Assembly: GCA_031261765.1 (NCBI GenBank)
Contig: JAISJA010000031.1
Span: 1-12,981 of the forward strand
From: Coriobacteriales bacterium
GTDB lineage: Bacteria > Actinomycetota > Coriobacteriia > Coriobacteriales > UBA8131
Direction of reading: 5' to 3'
Length of the DNA: 12,981 nt
Position numbers and translations under genes: made by a program. Below, piece by piece: positions 1 to 7,673 of the stretch. A model generated the notes under the pieces. It was given only the letters and a program-made list of their open reading frames with translations. It was not told the origin of the DNA and made no database searches. How positions within the stretch are numbered: position 1 is the stretch's first letter; every line of letters begins with the position of its first letter.

Positions 1-1391
1 CCGCACCGGTGCCGGTAAGCCCATTAAGAATACAAAAGCAGCCATTAAGCGGCCAAGCTTCTACCGTGGCAGTAGGCGATACTATCACATGGCTTATCAC
101 TGTTACTAACCTGGGTGACACGCCAGTATCCGCTACCGTTTACGAAGCGATGACGGGCACGTTTGCCAACGCCAGCGACGGTACGGCGGCCGCACAGGAC
201 ACCGATACGTTCACTTTTGCGAATAACGTTCCCGCCAATAGCTTTGTAACAGTTGAGTTCTCGCATACTGTTGGCGCTAATGAATATAACTTTGGTGACA
301 CTGCGTCTAACACGGTTAGCGTTACCGGAGGCGATTCCGATACAGACAATAGCGTCACTGTAGAGTCATGCAGCGTAACGTATGACGCGAACGGCGGGTC
401 AGGTGACGTGCCGCAGGATAACGCTTCTTACGTGCCAGGCGACACGGTTACCGTACAGTCCTCACCTGCTCCGACGCCACCGTCTGGATACCAGTTCATA
501 GGTTGGTCGCTTGACAGGAGCGGCGGTGTTATCAACGACTTCACTATAAACGACAGCAACGTTACGCTGTTCGCGCAGTACACGCTTGCGCCTATACCAG
601 TTGCGTATTACCACGTAACATATAACGCGAATGGCGGAAGCGGCGCCGTGCCAACGGACGGCAACAGCTATACCGCCGGGCAAACCGTTAACGTGCAATC
701 CTCGCCTGCGCCAACGCGCGCCGGTTACAGGTTCATAGGCTGGGCCTTCTCGCCAAACGACGGTGGCACGGTTTCTAACTTCGCTATATATAGTGACGTT
801 GTCCTGTACGCTGATTGGTTCAGCACAACCACCGTCATATCCGGCACGTCAACCCCGACCGTCATAGTGACGCCGCCAGCCAACACCATCGTGACTCCGA
901 CGCAGACCATACCAAATACGAACGTACCTTTGGTGGCTGCCGAAGATACCGCCACATGGAGTATCTTATCCATGTTGATGTCCATAGTCGCACTTCTGGG
1001 CGCGCTGCTGCTTATAATCACAGGTTTCGTACGTAAGCGTAACGATTCCGATAATTCAGAGTGGCAGCGTAACATGCAAAACGGATACGTCAACGACGGC
1101 GATGAATACGAGCGTGAGGACAGTCGCAAACGCCGCAGCGTGGTATTCCGTGTGGCTGCGACGATAGTAGGTATAATAACGCCGGTTATATGGCTTATTT
1201 TGGATAATATATTCACTACTCCGGTATTCATAAACCGGTGGACCATAGTCGTTGCCGTTGCGTTCATAGTGTTTGCCGTGCTTTGGATCTTGTTCATGGT
1301 GTCACGCAAACGTAAAAACGACAGCGACGACGGCATGAGCGACGCCGGGCAGGCTCCGTATGGCGTACCGATGCAAGGCGGGACCATGTAA
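1..1391 (+). CDS. InlB B-repeat surface protein with DUF11-like domain and C-terminal membrane helices (5' end outside window)
   Basis: This is the C-terminal part of a large cell-surface protein. The frame is open to the left edge (Ala-Pro codons precede the GTG at 9), so that GTG is probably internal. Numbering from it, residues 18-118 resemble a DUF11-type beta-sandwich (VGDTITWLITVTNLGDTPV, then TVSVTGGDSDTDNSVTV). Two InlB B-repeats (Listeria-Bacteroides repeat family) follow at about 122-192 and 202-271; each has YDANGG or YNANGG, an SSPAPT segment and a GY-FIGW motif. A Thr/Pro-rich spacer (272-310) leads to three predicted membrane helices at about 316-341, 378-398 and 410-431, with a charged loop (343-376) and a polar tail. 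There is no LPxTG motif, so anchoring is by the helices. The gene ends in tandem stops (TAA TAG). InlB-type repeats are common in surface adhesins; the ligand cannot be told from sequence. Confidence 0.85.
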   Translation, partial: APVPVSPLRIQKQPLSGQASTVAVGDTITWLITVTNLGDTPVSATVYEAMTGTFANASDGTAAAQDTDTFTFANNVPANSFVTVEFSHTVGANEYNFGDTASNTVSVTGGDSDTDNSVTVESCSVTYDANGGSGDVPQDNASYVPGDTVTVQSSPAPTPPSGYQFIGWSLDRSGGVINDFTINDSNVTLFAQYTLAPIPVAYYHVTYNANGGSGAVPTDGNSYTAGQTVNVQSSPAPTRAGYRFIGWAFSPNDGGTVSNFAIYSDVVLYADWFSTTTVISGTSTPTVIVTPPANTIVTPTQTIPNTNVPLVAAEDTATWSILSMLMSIVALLGALLLIITGFVRKRNDSDNSEWQRNMQNGYVNDGDEYEREDSRKRRSVVFRVAATIVGIITPVIWLILDNIFTTPVFINRWTIVVAVAFIVFAVLWILFMVSRKRKNDSDDGMSDAGQAPYGVPMQGGTM

Positions 1392-1439
1392 TAGCTTACC
1401 CTCTTACCCGGCGGAGTATTTTGCCGGTAGGTGTGTGAG

Positions 1440-1475
1440 GCGGCGCGAAGGTTCTCTTCGCGCCGCATTTCTTTT
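1440..1475 (+). terminator. Rho-independent terminator after the surface protein gene
   Basis: A perfect 11-bp stem (GCGGCGCGAAG at 1440-1450 with CTTCGCGCCGC at 1456-1466) closes a 5-base loop GTTCT and is followed by the T-rich tract ATTTCTTTT. It lies 49 bases past the stop codon and separates this gene from mfd. A weaker bulged stem (TACCCGGC at 1405-1412 with GCCGGTA at 1423-1429) sits just upstream. Confidence 0.85.
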
Positions 1476-1510
1476 GTCCGATCACACTATAAAGTGTGTG
1501 TTTCGTGAGG

Positions 1511-1541
1511 TTGCCGTGCGGGGCGTTTTTGCTGGTATACT
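1511..1541 (+). promoter_or_regulatory. mfd promoter, placed for a leaderless transcript
   Basis: TTGCCG (1511-1516), a 19-base spacer and TATACT (1536-1541) form a sigma-70-type promoter. The expected transcription start, about 7 bases beyond the -10 box, falls at 1548-1550, on or just before the mfd ATG at 1550. No Shine-Dalgarno sequence precedes that ATG, so the mRNA is probably leaderless. A small inverted repeat (CACACT-ATAA-AGTGTG, 1483-1498) lies just upstream of the -35. Confidence 0.6.
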
Positions 1542-1549
1542 AAGACGAT

Positions 1550-4500
1550 ATGGCAAATCATGAGATGATAGGCGAGCTCGCGTCCCAGTTATTTGGCACC
1601 GACGCGTTTCATAAAGCGGCGTTGAACCTTGAAGGTGGTGCCGATACTACGGTTGCCGCGCCCATGAGCGCGCGTTCGCTGCTTGTGGCAGCTGCGTTCG
1701 CGCGTGATAAACGTACCATGTTGGTAGTTATCGCAGGTGAAGACGCCGCAGATCGTTTTGCGCGCGAGCTCATAACCTTCCTGGGGCCGGATGCCGTGTT
1801 GCGCCTTCCTGAACGCGCGGATGTTCCCTGGTCTATATCGTTGCGTGATCTAAAACGCGAGGGTAAGCGCATCCGCGCCATGCACGCGCTGGTAAGCGGC
1901 GCACAGTGTATAGTCGTGGCTTCCATTCGCGCGGTGCAACGTTGCGTTAGCGCTCCGCAAGCCCAAGCCAAGCCATCTGACGCGCCCGACGCGCTTGACG
2001 CGCCTTATGCGCCGCCACCCTCCGGTTTATCGCCGTTCTCGCCTATAACGTTTACGAAAGATGAGCCCCTGCCGTTTCTGTACAAAGACCTGCCCGCGTT
2101 TTTGGTGAATATGGGATACACGCGTATAGAACGCGCTGACGAGCCCGGCACGTTCAGTATGCGCGGCGACACGATAGACATATACCAGTCCGACGCGGCG
2201 TACCCCGTGCGCGTAGAGCTGTTTGGTGACGACGTAGAGGCCATACGCCGTGTAGTGGCGGGTACGGGCCAAAGTATAGGTACTGTCGATAAGATTGAAG
2301 TGTTCCCGGCGCGCGAGCCCGTAGCCACGGCATACGATGATGGCACGTACGCCACCTTGCTTGACTGGCTTGGCGTGTCCGCGCTGACGGTCTTAATAGA
2401 GCCGCGTTCTTTGTTTGACGACGCGAAACACTATTATGATGATAAGCTAGCATCATGGGAAGAATCGGCGGACTATAAGTCCTTTGCCCGCAGTGGCGGT
2501 AGGTCTGGCACGCGCAGTGGACATGACGGCGGCACGGCGGCGCATGGCGCCGCCGGTACGCACGAGGGCTATGACGATTTCGCAGACGGTTTCATGGGCG
2601 GCCTGCCAGAGGTGAACGCCAAAGCGGCCACCACGGCTGCGAATAGCGCTACAACTAAAACCAAATCCACCGGTAAGGGCCAACCCGTTGATATGCTAAG
2701 CGCCACTATAGCGTCTCCCGCCCAGCTTGACTTCAGCCATAACCAGCAGCTTACGTTCTTATCGCTAATGGTACGTGGAGCCAAGCCAGACGCGCGTATA
2801 GAGGTGAAGCACCCTGACATATTGGGTTCGCTTGAGCGTCTTGCACAGGCGGCGCGCGCTATGTTGCAGACGGGAAACCACGTATATATATGTGCGTCCG
2901 ACCGTGCGGTCCGCAAAGACATAGAGCTGGCGCTGGGAGACGTCGGTGTTTCGTTCGTAGAGATGTCTGATATAGGTGCGCACGGCGCATCGGATGCGGC
3001 AGGTGTCGTACAAATCGCGAACGTCGCCCGCGTGGCGAACATAAGTATACCCACGTCGCTTATAATGCCTCAGGCTAAACTGGCCGTATTAACGCTAAGC
3101 GATACCGCGTCGCGTCGCGCCGCCGCAAGCGGGCGCCGTCGCAGCCATATAGATCCAACGTCCGTGACGTTTCCGTTCAATCCCGGCGATTACGTGGTGC
3201 ACGCGGTTCACGGTATCGCGTTGTTCAAAGAGATAGTGCGCCGTGAGGTCGCCGGCGTCGAGCGCGACTATCTGTATCTTGAATACGCGAAGGGCGACAA
3301 ACTCTTTTGCCCAGTCGAGCAAATAGACAAGTTAACGCGCTACGTGGGACCGGCCGGCGCCGCGCCGCGTTTGACGCGGCTTAACACCAGCGATTGGAGC
3401 CGGGCTACCGGGCGCGCACGCAAAGCGGCGAAGAAGCTCGCGTTTGACCTTGTGGACCTTTACTCGCGACGCAGCAACGCCACCGGCTTTGCTTATCCGC
3501 CGGATAATGAGATGCAATATGAGATGGAGCTACAGTTCCCGTACCAGGAAACGCCAGACCAGCTTTCGGCCATTGCGGATATAAAGGCAGATATGGAAGA
3601 CGAGAAGCCCATGGACCGTTTGCTTTGCGGAGACGTTGGCTTTGGCAAGACGGAGGTTGCCCTGCGCGCGGCGTTCAAGGCCATACAGGGTGGTAAACAG
3701 GTAATGTTGTTATGTCCTACTACTATACTAGCACAGCAACATTATATTACTTTCAAGGAACGCTTCGACCCGTTTGGAGTACGCACTGAGGTCCTTTCGC
3801 GTTTCCGTTCCAGTGCCGAGCAACGCCAGGTGCTTGTTGACACGGCAGCGGGTAAGGTGGATTTGCTGATAGGGACGCACAGGCTCTTATCGGCAGACGT
3901 TAACCCCAAAGAGCTTGGGCTCATAATAATAGACGAGGAGCAACGCTTTGGCGTGCAGCACAAAGAGCAGCTTAAGAACCTGCGTGAACAGGTAGACGTG
4001 CTTACGCTCTCGGCTACGCCTATTCCGCGTACGCTGCAGATGGCGATGAGCGGCGTGCGTGATATGTCGCTTATACAGACGCCGCCGCCCAACCGTACTC
4101 CCATTAAAGTGCATGTGGGGGAGTGGGACGAGGACGTCGTGAGCACGGCCATACGCACAGAGGTAGGGCGTAGCGGGCAGGTGTATTACGTGTCGAACCG
4201 CGTTAAGAGCATAGACGACGCCGTGGCGCGCGTGCGTGACACGGCCCCCGAGGCGCGCATAGGCGTGGCCCATGGGCAGATGGGTAAAGAGGAGCTTGAA
4301 GACGTCATGGAGCGCTTCGCCGCGCGAGAGATAGACGTGCTCGTGTCTACGACGATAATAGAGAGCGGCCTTGACAACCCACACACGAACACGCTTATAA
4401 TAGAGGACTCGCAAAGGCTGGGACTGGCACAGCTATACCAGCTTAAGGGCCGTGTGGGGCGTTCACAGCGCCAGGCATACGCGTATTTCCTGTTTCCCAA

Positions 4501-5179
4501 CGGCAACGCGCTAACGCAGGAGGCGGTTGACCGCCTTACGGCCATTGAGGAACACCAGGAACTTGGGTCCGGACTTAAGATAGCCATGAAGGACCTTGAG
4601 ATACGCGGCGCAGGTTCGCTTTTGGGCGCAGAGCAGCACGGTAACCTTACCGCCGTTGGCTTCGACCTGTTCGCGTCCATGCTGCAGGAAGCAGTAAGCG
4701 AGGCCCGTGGTGAGCAGCCCGCCGCACATGGCGACATACGTATTGACCTGCCGGTGCATTTCTACCTGCCAGACGAATATATACCCGCCGCGGACGAGCG
4801 CGTGCTGTTCTACAGGCGCATAGCCGCCGCGATGGACCTAGAAGACGTAGAGGGCGTTCAAAAAGAGCTAGAGACGCGTTACGGCGCCATGCCCGCGCCA
4901 GCGGCTAACTTGATATTACGCGAGCATGCTAAGGTGCTAGCAGCAAGCCTTGGCATAAACTCCATTACGCTGGTGCGTGGCAAGCTTAACCTGGAACCCG
5001 TCGTACTTGCCGGCGGCAATACGGGCGAGGCGGGGGATAAGGACGTAAAAGAGCTTCGGGCGTGGATAAAAGAGCGCCGCGGCACGTACATGGTCAAGAC
5101 GCAAAAGCTCTTGTTCCCGGTTTCCAAGGACGAAGAACCCCTGGACGTGCTTATCAAATTACTGGAGAAGTTGCAGTAA
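1550..5179 (+). CDS. mfd: Transcription-repair coupling factor Mfd
   Basis: Mfd is an ATP-driven DNA translocase that pushes stalled RNA polymerase off DNA and recruits UvrA for nucleotide excision repair. The 1209-residue protein is slightly longer than the usual ~1150. Domains in order: the UvrB-like N-terminal region (from residue 1 to the ~400s), the CarD-like RNA polymerase interaction domain near 546-600 (GDYVVHAVHGIALF, then KLFCPVEQIDKL), and a RecG-like superfamily 2 translocase with Walker A GDVGFGKT near 694, DEEQ box near 795, SATPIPRTL, and the STTIIESGLDNP and GRVGRS motifs near 933 and 967. The C-terminal TRCF domain follows. Two low-complexity inserts are visible: an Asp/Ala/Pro stretch (about 135-165) and a Gly/Ala/Thr-rich linker (about 311-377), both between recognisable N-terminal segments. 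The ATG at 1550 fits the MANHEMIGEL start and the -10 box 8 bases upstream. All translocase motifs are intact. Confidence 0.97.
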   Translation: MANHEMIGELASQLFGTDAFHKAALNLEGGADTTVAAPMSARSLLVAAAFARDKRTMLVVIAGEDAADRFARELITFLGPDAVLRLPERADVPWSISLRDLKREGKRIRAMHALVSGAQCIVVASIRAVQRCVSAPQAQAKPSDAPDALDAPYAPPPSGLSPFSPITFTKDEPLPFLYKDLPAFLVNMGYTRIERADEPGTFSMRGDTIDIYQSDAAYPVRVELFGDDVEAIRRVVAGTGQSIGTVDKIEVFPAREPVATAYDDGTYATLLDWLGVSALTVLIEPRSLFDDAKHYYDDKLASWEESADYKSFARSGGRSGTRSGHDGGTAAHGAAGTHEGYDDFADGFMGGLPEVNAKAATTAANSATTKTKSTGKGQPVDMLSATIASPAQLDFSHNQQLTFLSLMVRGAKPDARIEVKHPDILGSLERLAQAARAMLQTGNHVYICASDRAVRKDIELALGDVGVSFVEMSDIGAHGASDAAGVVQIANVARVANISIPTSLIMPQAKLAVLTLSDTASRRAAASGRRRSHIDPTSVTFPFNPGDYVVHAVHGIALFKEIVRREVAGVERDYLYLEYAKGDKLFCPVEQIDKLTRYVGPAGAAPRLTRLNTSDWSRATGRARKAAKKLAFDLVDLYSRRSNATGFAYPPDNEMQYEMELQFPYQETPDQLSAIADIKADMEDEKPMDRLLCGDVGFGKTEVALRAAFKAIQGGKQVMLLCPTTILAQQHYITFKERFDPFGVRTEVLSRFRSSAEQRQVLVDTAAGKVDLLIGTHRLLSADVNPKELGLIIIDEEQRFGVQHKEQLKNLREQVDVLTLSATPIPRTLQMAMSGVRDMSLIQTPPPNRTPIKVHVGEWDEDVVSTAIRTEVGRSGQVYYVSNRVKSIDDAVARVRDTAPEARIGVAHGQMGKEELEDVMERFAAREIDVLVSTTIIESGLDNPHTNTLIIEDSQRLGLAQLYQLKGRVGRSQRQAYAYFLFPNGNALTQEAVDRLTAIEEHQELGSGLKIAMKDLEIRGAGSLLGAEQHGNLTAVGFDLFASMLQEAVSEARGEQPAAHGDIRIDLPVHFYLPDEYIPAADERVLFYRRIAAAMDLEDVEGVQKELETRYGAMPAPAANLILREHAKVLAASLGINSITLVRGKLNLEPVVLAGGNTGEAGDKDVKELRAWIKERRGTYMVKTQKLLFPVSKDEEPLDVLIKLLEKLQ
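1979..2005 (+). repeat. Three tandem 9-base repeats inside mfd
   Basis: GACGCGCCC, GACGCGCTT and GACGCGCCT run head to tail and encode Asp-Ala-Pro, Asp-Ala-Leu, Asp-Ala-Pro in the first low-complexity insert of Mfd. The frame is kept, so copy-number change would only lengthen or shorten the linker. Confidence 0.7.
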
Positions 5180-5197
5180 CGCGAGCCGGGCCAATCT

Positions 5198-5245
5198 CGT
5201 CATTCCGGTGCCAATTAACGTCATTCCGGGCTTGACCCGGAATCC
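5198..5245. repeat. REP-like palindromic element between mfd and dgt
   Basis: ATTCCGGG (5223-5230) and CCCGGAAT (5236-5243) form a perfect 8-bp stem around CTTGA, set in a CGTCATTC...GAATCC frame. An 11-base half copy, CGTCATTCCGG, occurs at 5198-5208 and again at 5219-5229. Elements of the form TCATTCCGGG...CCCGGAATCC are familiar intergenic repeats in many bacterial genomes. No T-tract follows, so it is not a classic terminator, although it may slow transcription leaving mfd. Confidence 0.65.
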
Positions 5246-5273
5246 ACGGTAAAGCAAAGCATACCCAGACACG

Positions 5274-5302
5274 TTACCAGACGCCCCGCGTTGCACTATA
5301 AT
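5274..5302 (+). promoter_or_regulatory. dgt promoter, placed for a leaderless transcript
   Basis: TTACCA (5274-5279), a 17-base spacer and a perfect TATAAT (5297-5302). The +1 expected 7 bases after the -10 box falls at 5309-5310, the A of the dgt ATG. There is no Shine-Dalgarno sequence. The 12-mer CACTATAATATA across this -10 recurs exactly at the acpS promoter. Confidence 0.75.
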
Positions 5303-5309
5303 ATACCTC

Positions 5310-6317
5310 ATGATAACCCGCGAGCAAAGAGAAGCCCAGGAGCATGTGCAACTTAGCGCATATGCCACATTCTCTGACGCCGCCACGCGCCAACGCCCTT
5401 TGGAGCCCGACCCGTTTCGCACGGCTTTCCAACGCGACCGCGACCGTATAATACATACGAAGTCCTTTCGCCGTCTTATGCACAAGACGCAGGTTTTCGT
5501 GGCGCCGGTAGGCGACCATTACCGCACGCGCCTTACGCATACGCTGGAGGTCTCGCAGATCTCGCGGTCTATAGCGCGCGCCCTTGGCCTTAACGAGGAT
5601 CTGGCGGAGGCCATAGCCATGGCACACGACCTTGGTCATACGCCGTTCGGTCACACGGGAGAGGACGCCCTGGCTACGGCGCTTGCGCGCTATGGCGAGA
5701 CGTTCAGGCACAACGTACAGTCACTGCGCGTCGTAGACATTATAGAGAGGGACGGGCATGGCCTTGACCTCACAAACGAAGTGCGTGATGGCATATTACA
5801 CCATACGGGCAAAGAACGCGCTTCCACGCTGGAAGGCCGCATAGTCGCCACGTCAGATCGTATAGCATACGTGAACCATGACATAGACGACGCGATGCGC
5901 GCTGGGCTCATAGTTGAGTCCGACTTGCCGTTATCCACGCACACCGTGCTTGGCAACAACCATTCTGAGCGCATAACAACGCTGGTAGAAGATATGGTAC
6001 GCAACTCAGATGGCACCGGCGACGTCATGTTATCAGACAATATATGGGCCGCGTTGCAGGAGCTGCGGCAGTTCTTATTCAGTAACGTGTATCTTCGTGT
6101 TGGGGAACGCAGCGAGGAGCCGAAGGCATCCAAGCTGGTCAGCATGCTTTTTGACTATTATATTCAACATTTTGATAACGTTCCCGAGGAATATAAATCT
6201 ATATCTGGTGGTAAACCGGAAGTCGCAGTGGCAGATTTTGTGGCAAGCATGACCGACCGCTACGCCATAGCGCTTTTCGAGCGCCTTTTTGTGCCCATGA
6301 GCTGGCATAGTTTGTAA
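5310..6317 (+). CDS. dgt: Deoxyguanosinetriphosphate triphosphohydrolase-like HD-domain protein
   Basis: This HD-superfamily enzyme is predicted to hydrolyse dGTP or other dNTPs to the deoxynucleoside and triphosphate, controlling nucleotide pools in the cytoplasm. At 335 residues it matches the actinobacterial-type dGTPase-like family. The N-terminal RTAFQRDRDRIIHTKSFRRL segment and the metal site are present: His77 (LTHTLEV), the His106-Asp107 pair (AMAHDLGHTPFGH) and Asp183 (ATSDRIAYVNHD). His110, His115 and Glu118 fill out the usual active-site region, and HNVQSLR near 134 is also typical. The ATG at 5310 is supported by family alignment from the first residues and by the TATAAT box 7 bases upstream. 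In many actinobacteria this gene lies next to dnaG; here the next gene is a cell-wall hydrolase, so it appears to be transcribed alone. Substrate preference cannot be told from sequence. Confidence 0.92.
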   Translation: MITREQREAQEHVQLSAYATFSDAATRQRPLEPDPFRTAFQRDRDRIIHTKSFRRLMHKTQVFVAPVGDHYRTRLTHTLEVSQISRSIARALGLNEDLAEAIAMAHDLGHTPFGHTGEDALATALARYGETFRHNVQSLRVVDIIERDGHGLDLTNEVRDGILHHTGKERASTLEGRIVATSDRIAYVNHDIDDAMRAGLIVESDLPLSTHTVLGNNHSERITTLVEDMVRNSDGTGDVMLSDNIWAALQELRQFLFSNVYLRVGERSEEPKASKLVSMLFDYYIQHFDNVPEEYKSISGGKPEVAVADFVASMTDRYAIALFERLFVPMSWHSL

Positions 6318-6349
6318 AAATATGCTATTATGTTGTTTCTGTGGAGTTC

Positions 6350-6379
6350 TTGGAGACAACACATAACGTGAAGTATACT
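6350..6379 (+). promoter_or_regulatory. Probable promoter of the NlpC/P60 gene
   Basis: TTGGAG (6350-6355), an 18-base spacer and TATACT (6374-6379), with the -10 inside the perfect palindrome AAGTATACTT (6371-6380). The predicted start near 6386 gives a leader of about 96 bases. A second, weaker candidate is TATTAT at 6326-6331 with TGGCAT 17 bases upstream, which would give a longer leader. Confidence 0.5.
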
Positions 6380-6385
6380 TGTAGC

Positions 6386-6481
6386 GACCATGCGCAAGTT
6401 CAGGCACCATGTGTACGGCCAACGACTTCGCGCGCGTCTGGAACGCAAATGAAACATACAAGCAGACGGCAGGAGCAATTT
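6386..6481 (+). other. Untranslated leader of the NlpC/P60 gene
   Basis: The leader is in frame with the gene and lacks stops, but reads as non-coding. It holds small stems: ACTTG (6378-6382) with CAAGT (6395-6399), and CGTCTG (6435-6440) with CAGACG (6463-6468). The second stem ends two bases before the AGGAG ribosome binding site, so it could affect access to it. It did not match any riboswitch consensus that I know, including the c-di-AMP type found before wall-hydrolase genes. Confidence 0.35.
6471..6475 (+). promoter_or_regulatory. Ribosome binding site that fixes the NlpC/P60 start
   Basis: AGGAG lies 6 bases before the ATG at 6482. Earlier in-frame starts at 6341 and 6449 lack such a site and would put a polar stretch before the signal peptide. 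Confidence 0.75.
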
Positions 6482-7612
6482 ATGAAGCGTGACGCAATAC
6501 GTGTTAAGCATGCTACGGCACACATGGCATACGTTACAAGTATCATTTTACTGGCAGCCATTATGGCGTTAATGCTGTTTCCGGTAGTTCCAAAGTCAGA
6601 CGTTTTATCCGGTGATATAAACACAGGTGCGACGGCACCTGGCATGGGCATAAAAATAGCGTATGCGGACCCATCGGTAAGCGACGTGCAGGCACAGGCA
6701 GACGCGGTATCCGCGCAACTGTCGCAATGGCAGGCACAGCTTAACCAAGCACAGGCCAACTTCGTAGACGCTATGAACGAACACGACGACGCGCAACAGG
6801 CTATGGACAGCGCACAAGCCACTATAGACGCCAACCAGTCCAAGCTGGCCGCCCGCGCGGATTCCATGTACAAAGACGGACCGCTGTCGTTTTTAAGCGT
6901 GCTCCTTGGTTCCAGCAACTTCTCTGAATTCTCAAACAATTGGGCGATCTTAAATAACATAAACACACAAACGGCTAACCTTATATCTCAGACAAAACAG
7001 GCCCGCGACGAATATGCGGCGCAAGAACAGGTAGCTGCCGATAAACTCGCGGAAGCCCAGCAGATAAGCGACAACGCCCAGGCTACGGTCAACCAATACC
7101 AAAGCGAGCTTAGCGGGCTTAACGCGCAAGTGGCGCAATTGGTGCAGCAACAACAGGCAGCTCAACAAGCCGCCGCCGCCCAGAATAATAACAATAGTGG
7201 TTCAAATTCCAGCTCAGGTGGCTCCGACGACTCAGACGGCATGTACACGTCGGGTGGAGACGTACCCGCGGGCGGTTACAGCAGCGTTGTCTCCGCGGCG
7301 TATTCGCAGCTTGGCGTCCCGTATGTCTGGGGTGGCACGTCGTGGGGATCAGGGCTTGACTGTTCTGGCCTTACGTCGCAATGTTACCAGCGCGCACTTG
7401 GTATTTGGATAGGCCGTACAGACGCGGACCAGTACTCTAACGCCGCGGCGCGCCTGCCTGTATCTGAGGCCGAACCTGGCGACGTGTTGTGGATGCCCGG
7501 ACACGTGGGCATATATATAGGTGGCGGGCAGTACATACACGCGCCCCAACCTGGCGAAGTCGTTCAAATAGGCAGTTGGATGCCTATGTGGAGCTGCGCG
7601 CTACGTTTCTAA
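6482..7612 (+). CDS. Secreted coiled-coil NlpC/P60 peptidoglycan hydrolase
   Basis: The predicted product is an exported cysteine endopeptidase that cuts peptide stems of peptidoglycan, acting in cell separation or wall turnover. The 376-residue protein starts with basic residues and a hydrophobic segment at about 16-34, then a long non-hydrophobic stretch up to a possible AYA-D cleavage site near 62. Residues 65-230 form a Gln/Ala-rich coiled coil resembling the regulatory helices of PcsB/RipA-like hydrolases. A Asn/Ser/Gly linker (234-255) joins the NlpC/P60 domain (about 262-376), which has Cys294 (GLDCSGL), His341 (GHVGIYIGGG) and His353 (YIHAP), the expected catalytic triad. The chain ends in the usual short strand (CALRF). 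Unlike mfd, dgt and acpS, the gene has a Shine-Dalgarno site and a long leader. It seems to be monocistronic, with no visible terminator before acpS. The exact bond cut is unknown. Confidence 0.92.
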   Translation: MKRDAIRVKHATAHMAYVTSIILLAAIMALMLFPVVPKSDVLSGDINTGATAPGMGIKIAYADPSVSDVQAQADAVSAQLSQWQAQLNQAQANFVDAMNEHDDAQQAMDSAQATIDANQSKLAARADSMYKDGPLSFLSVLLGSSNFSEFSNNWAILNNINTQTANLISQTKQARDEYAAQEQVAADKLAEAQQISDNAQATVNQYQSELSGLNAQVAQLVQQQQAAQQAAAAQNNNNSGSNSSSGGSDDSDGMYTSGGDVPAGGYSSVVSAAYSQLGVPYVWGGTSWGSGLDCSGLTSQCYQRALGIWIGRTDADQYSNAAARLPVSEAEPGDVLWMPGHVGIYIGGGQYIHAPQPGEVVQIGSWMPMWSCALRF

Positions 7613-7632
7613 TTTAAACCTTCCCTAACGTG

Positions 7633-7667
7633 TAGTGTATTCCAGTCATACCGCTATACACTATAAT
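7633..7667 (+). promoter_or_regulatory. acpS promoter bracketed by an inverted repeat
   Basis: TATAAT (7662-7667) ends 6 bases before the ATG at 7674, so the expected +1 is the start codon itself. TTCCAG (7640-7645) is a weak -35 at 16-base spacing. An 8-base inverted repeat, TAGTGTAT (7633-7640) and ATACACTA (7656-7663), brackets the spacer and touches both promoter boxes, as an operator would. No Shine-Dalgarno sequence is present. Confidence 0.6.
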
Positions 7668-7673
7668 ATATAC

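Noticed and set aside
725..1468. 247-codon open frame on the minus strand opposite the surface protein gene
   Set aside because: It overlaps the InlB-repeat gene and runs through the terminator hairpin; its Thr/Met/Val-rich sequence has no recognisable domain.
5159..5485. Minus-strand open frame containing FRVKPGMT
   Set aside because: This is the well-known spurious translation of the GTCATTCCGGG...CCCGGAAT repeat, and it runs into dgt.
6341..6481. N-terminal extension of the NlpC/P60 protein from a GTG at 6341 or ATG at 6449
   Set aside because: Neither has a ribosome binding site, the extension would bury the signal peptide behind polar residues, and the 6341 start lies upstream of the best promoter.
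7635..7673. GTG at 7635 as the acpS start
   Set aside because: It precedes the TATAAT box, so it would not be in the mRNA, and the extra residues have no resemblance to AcpS.
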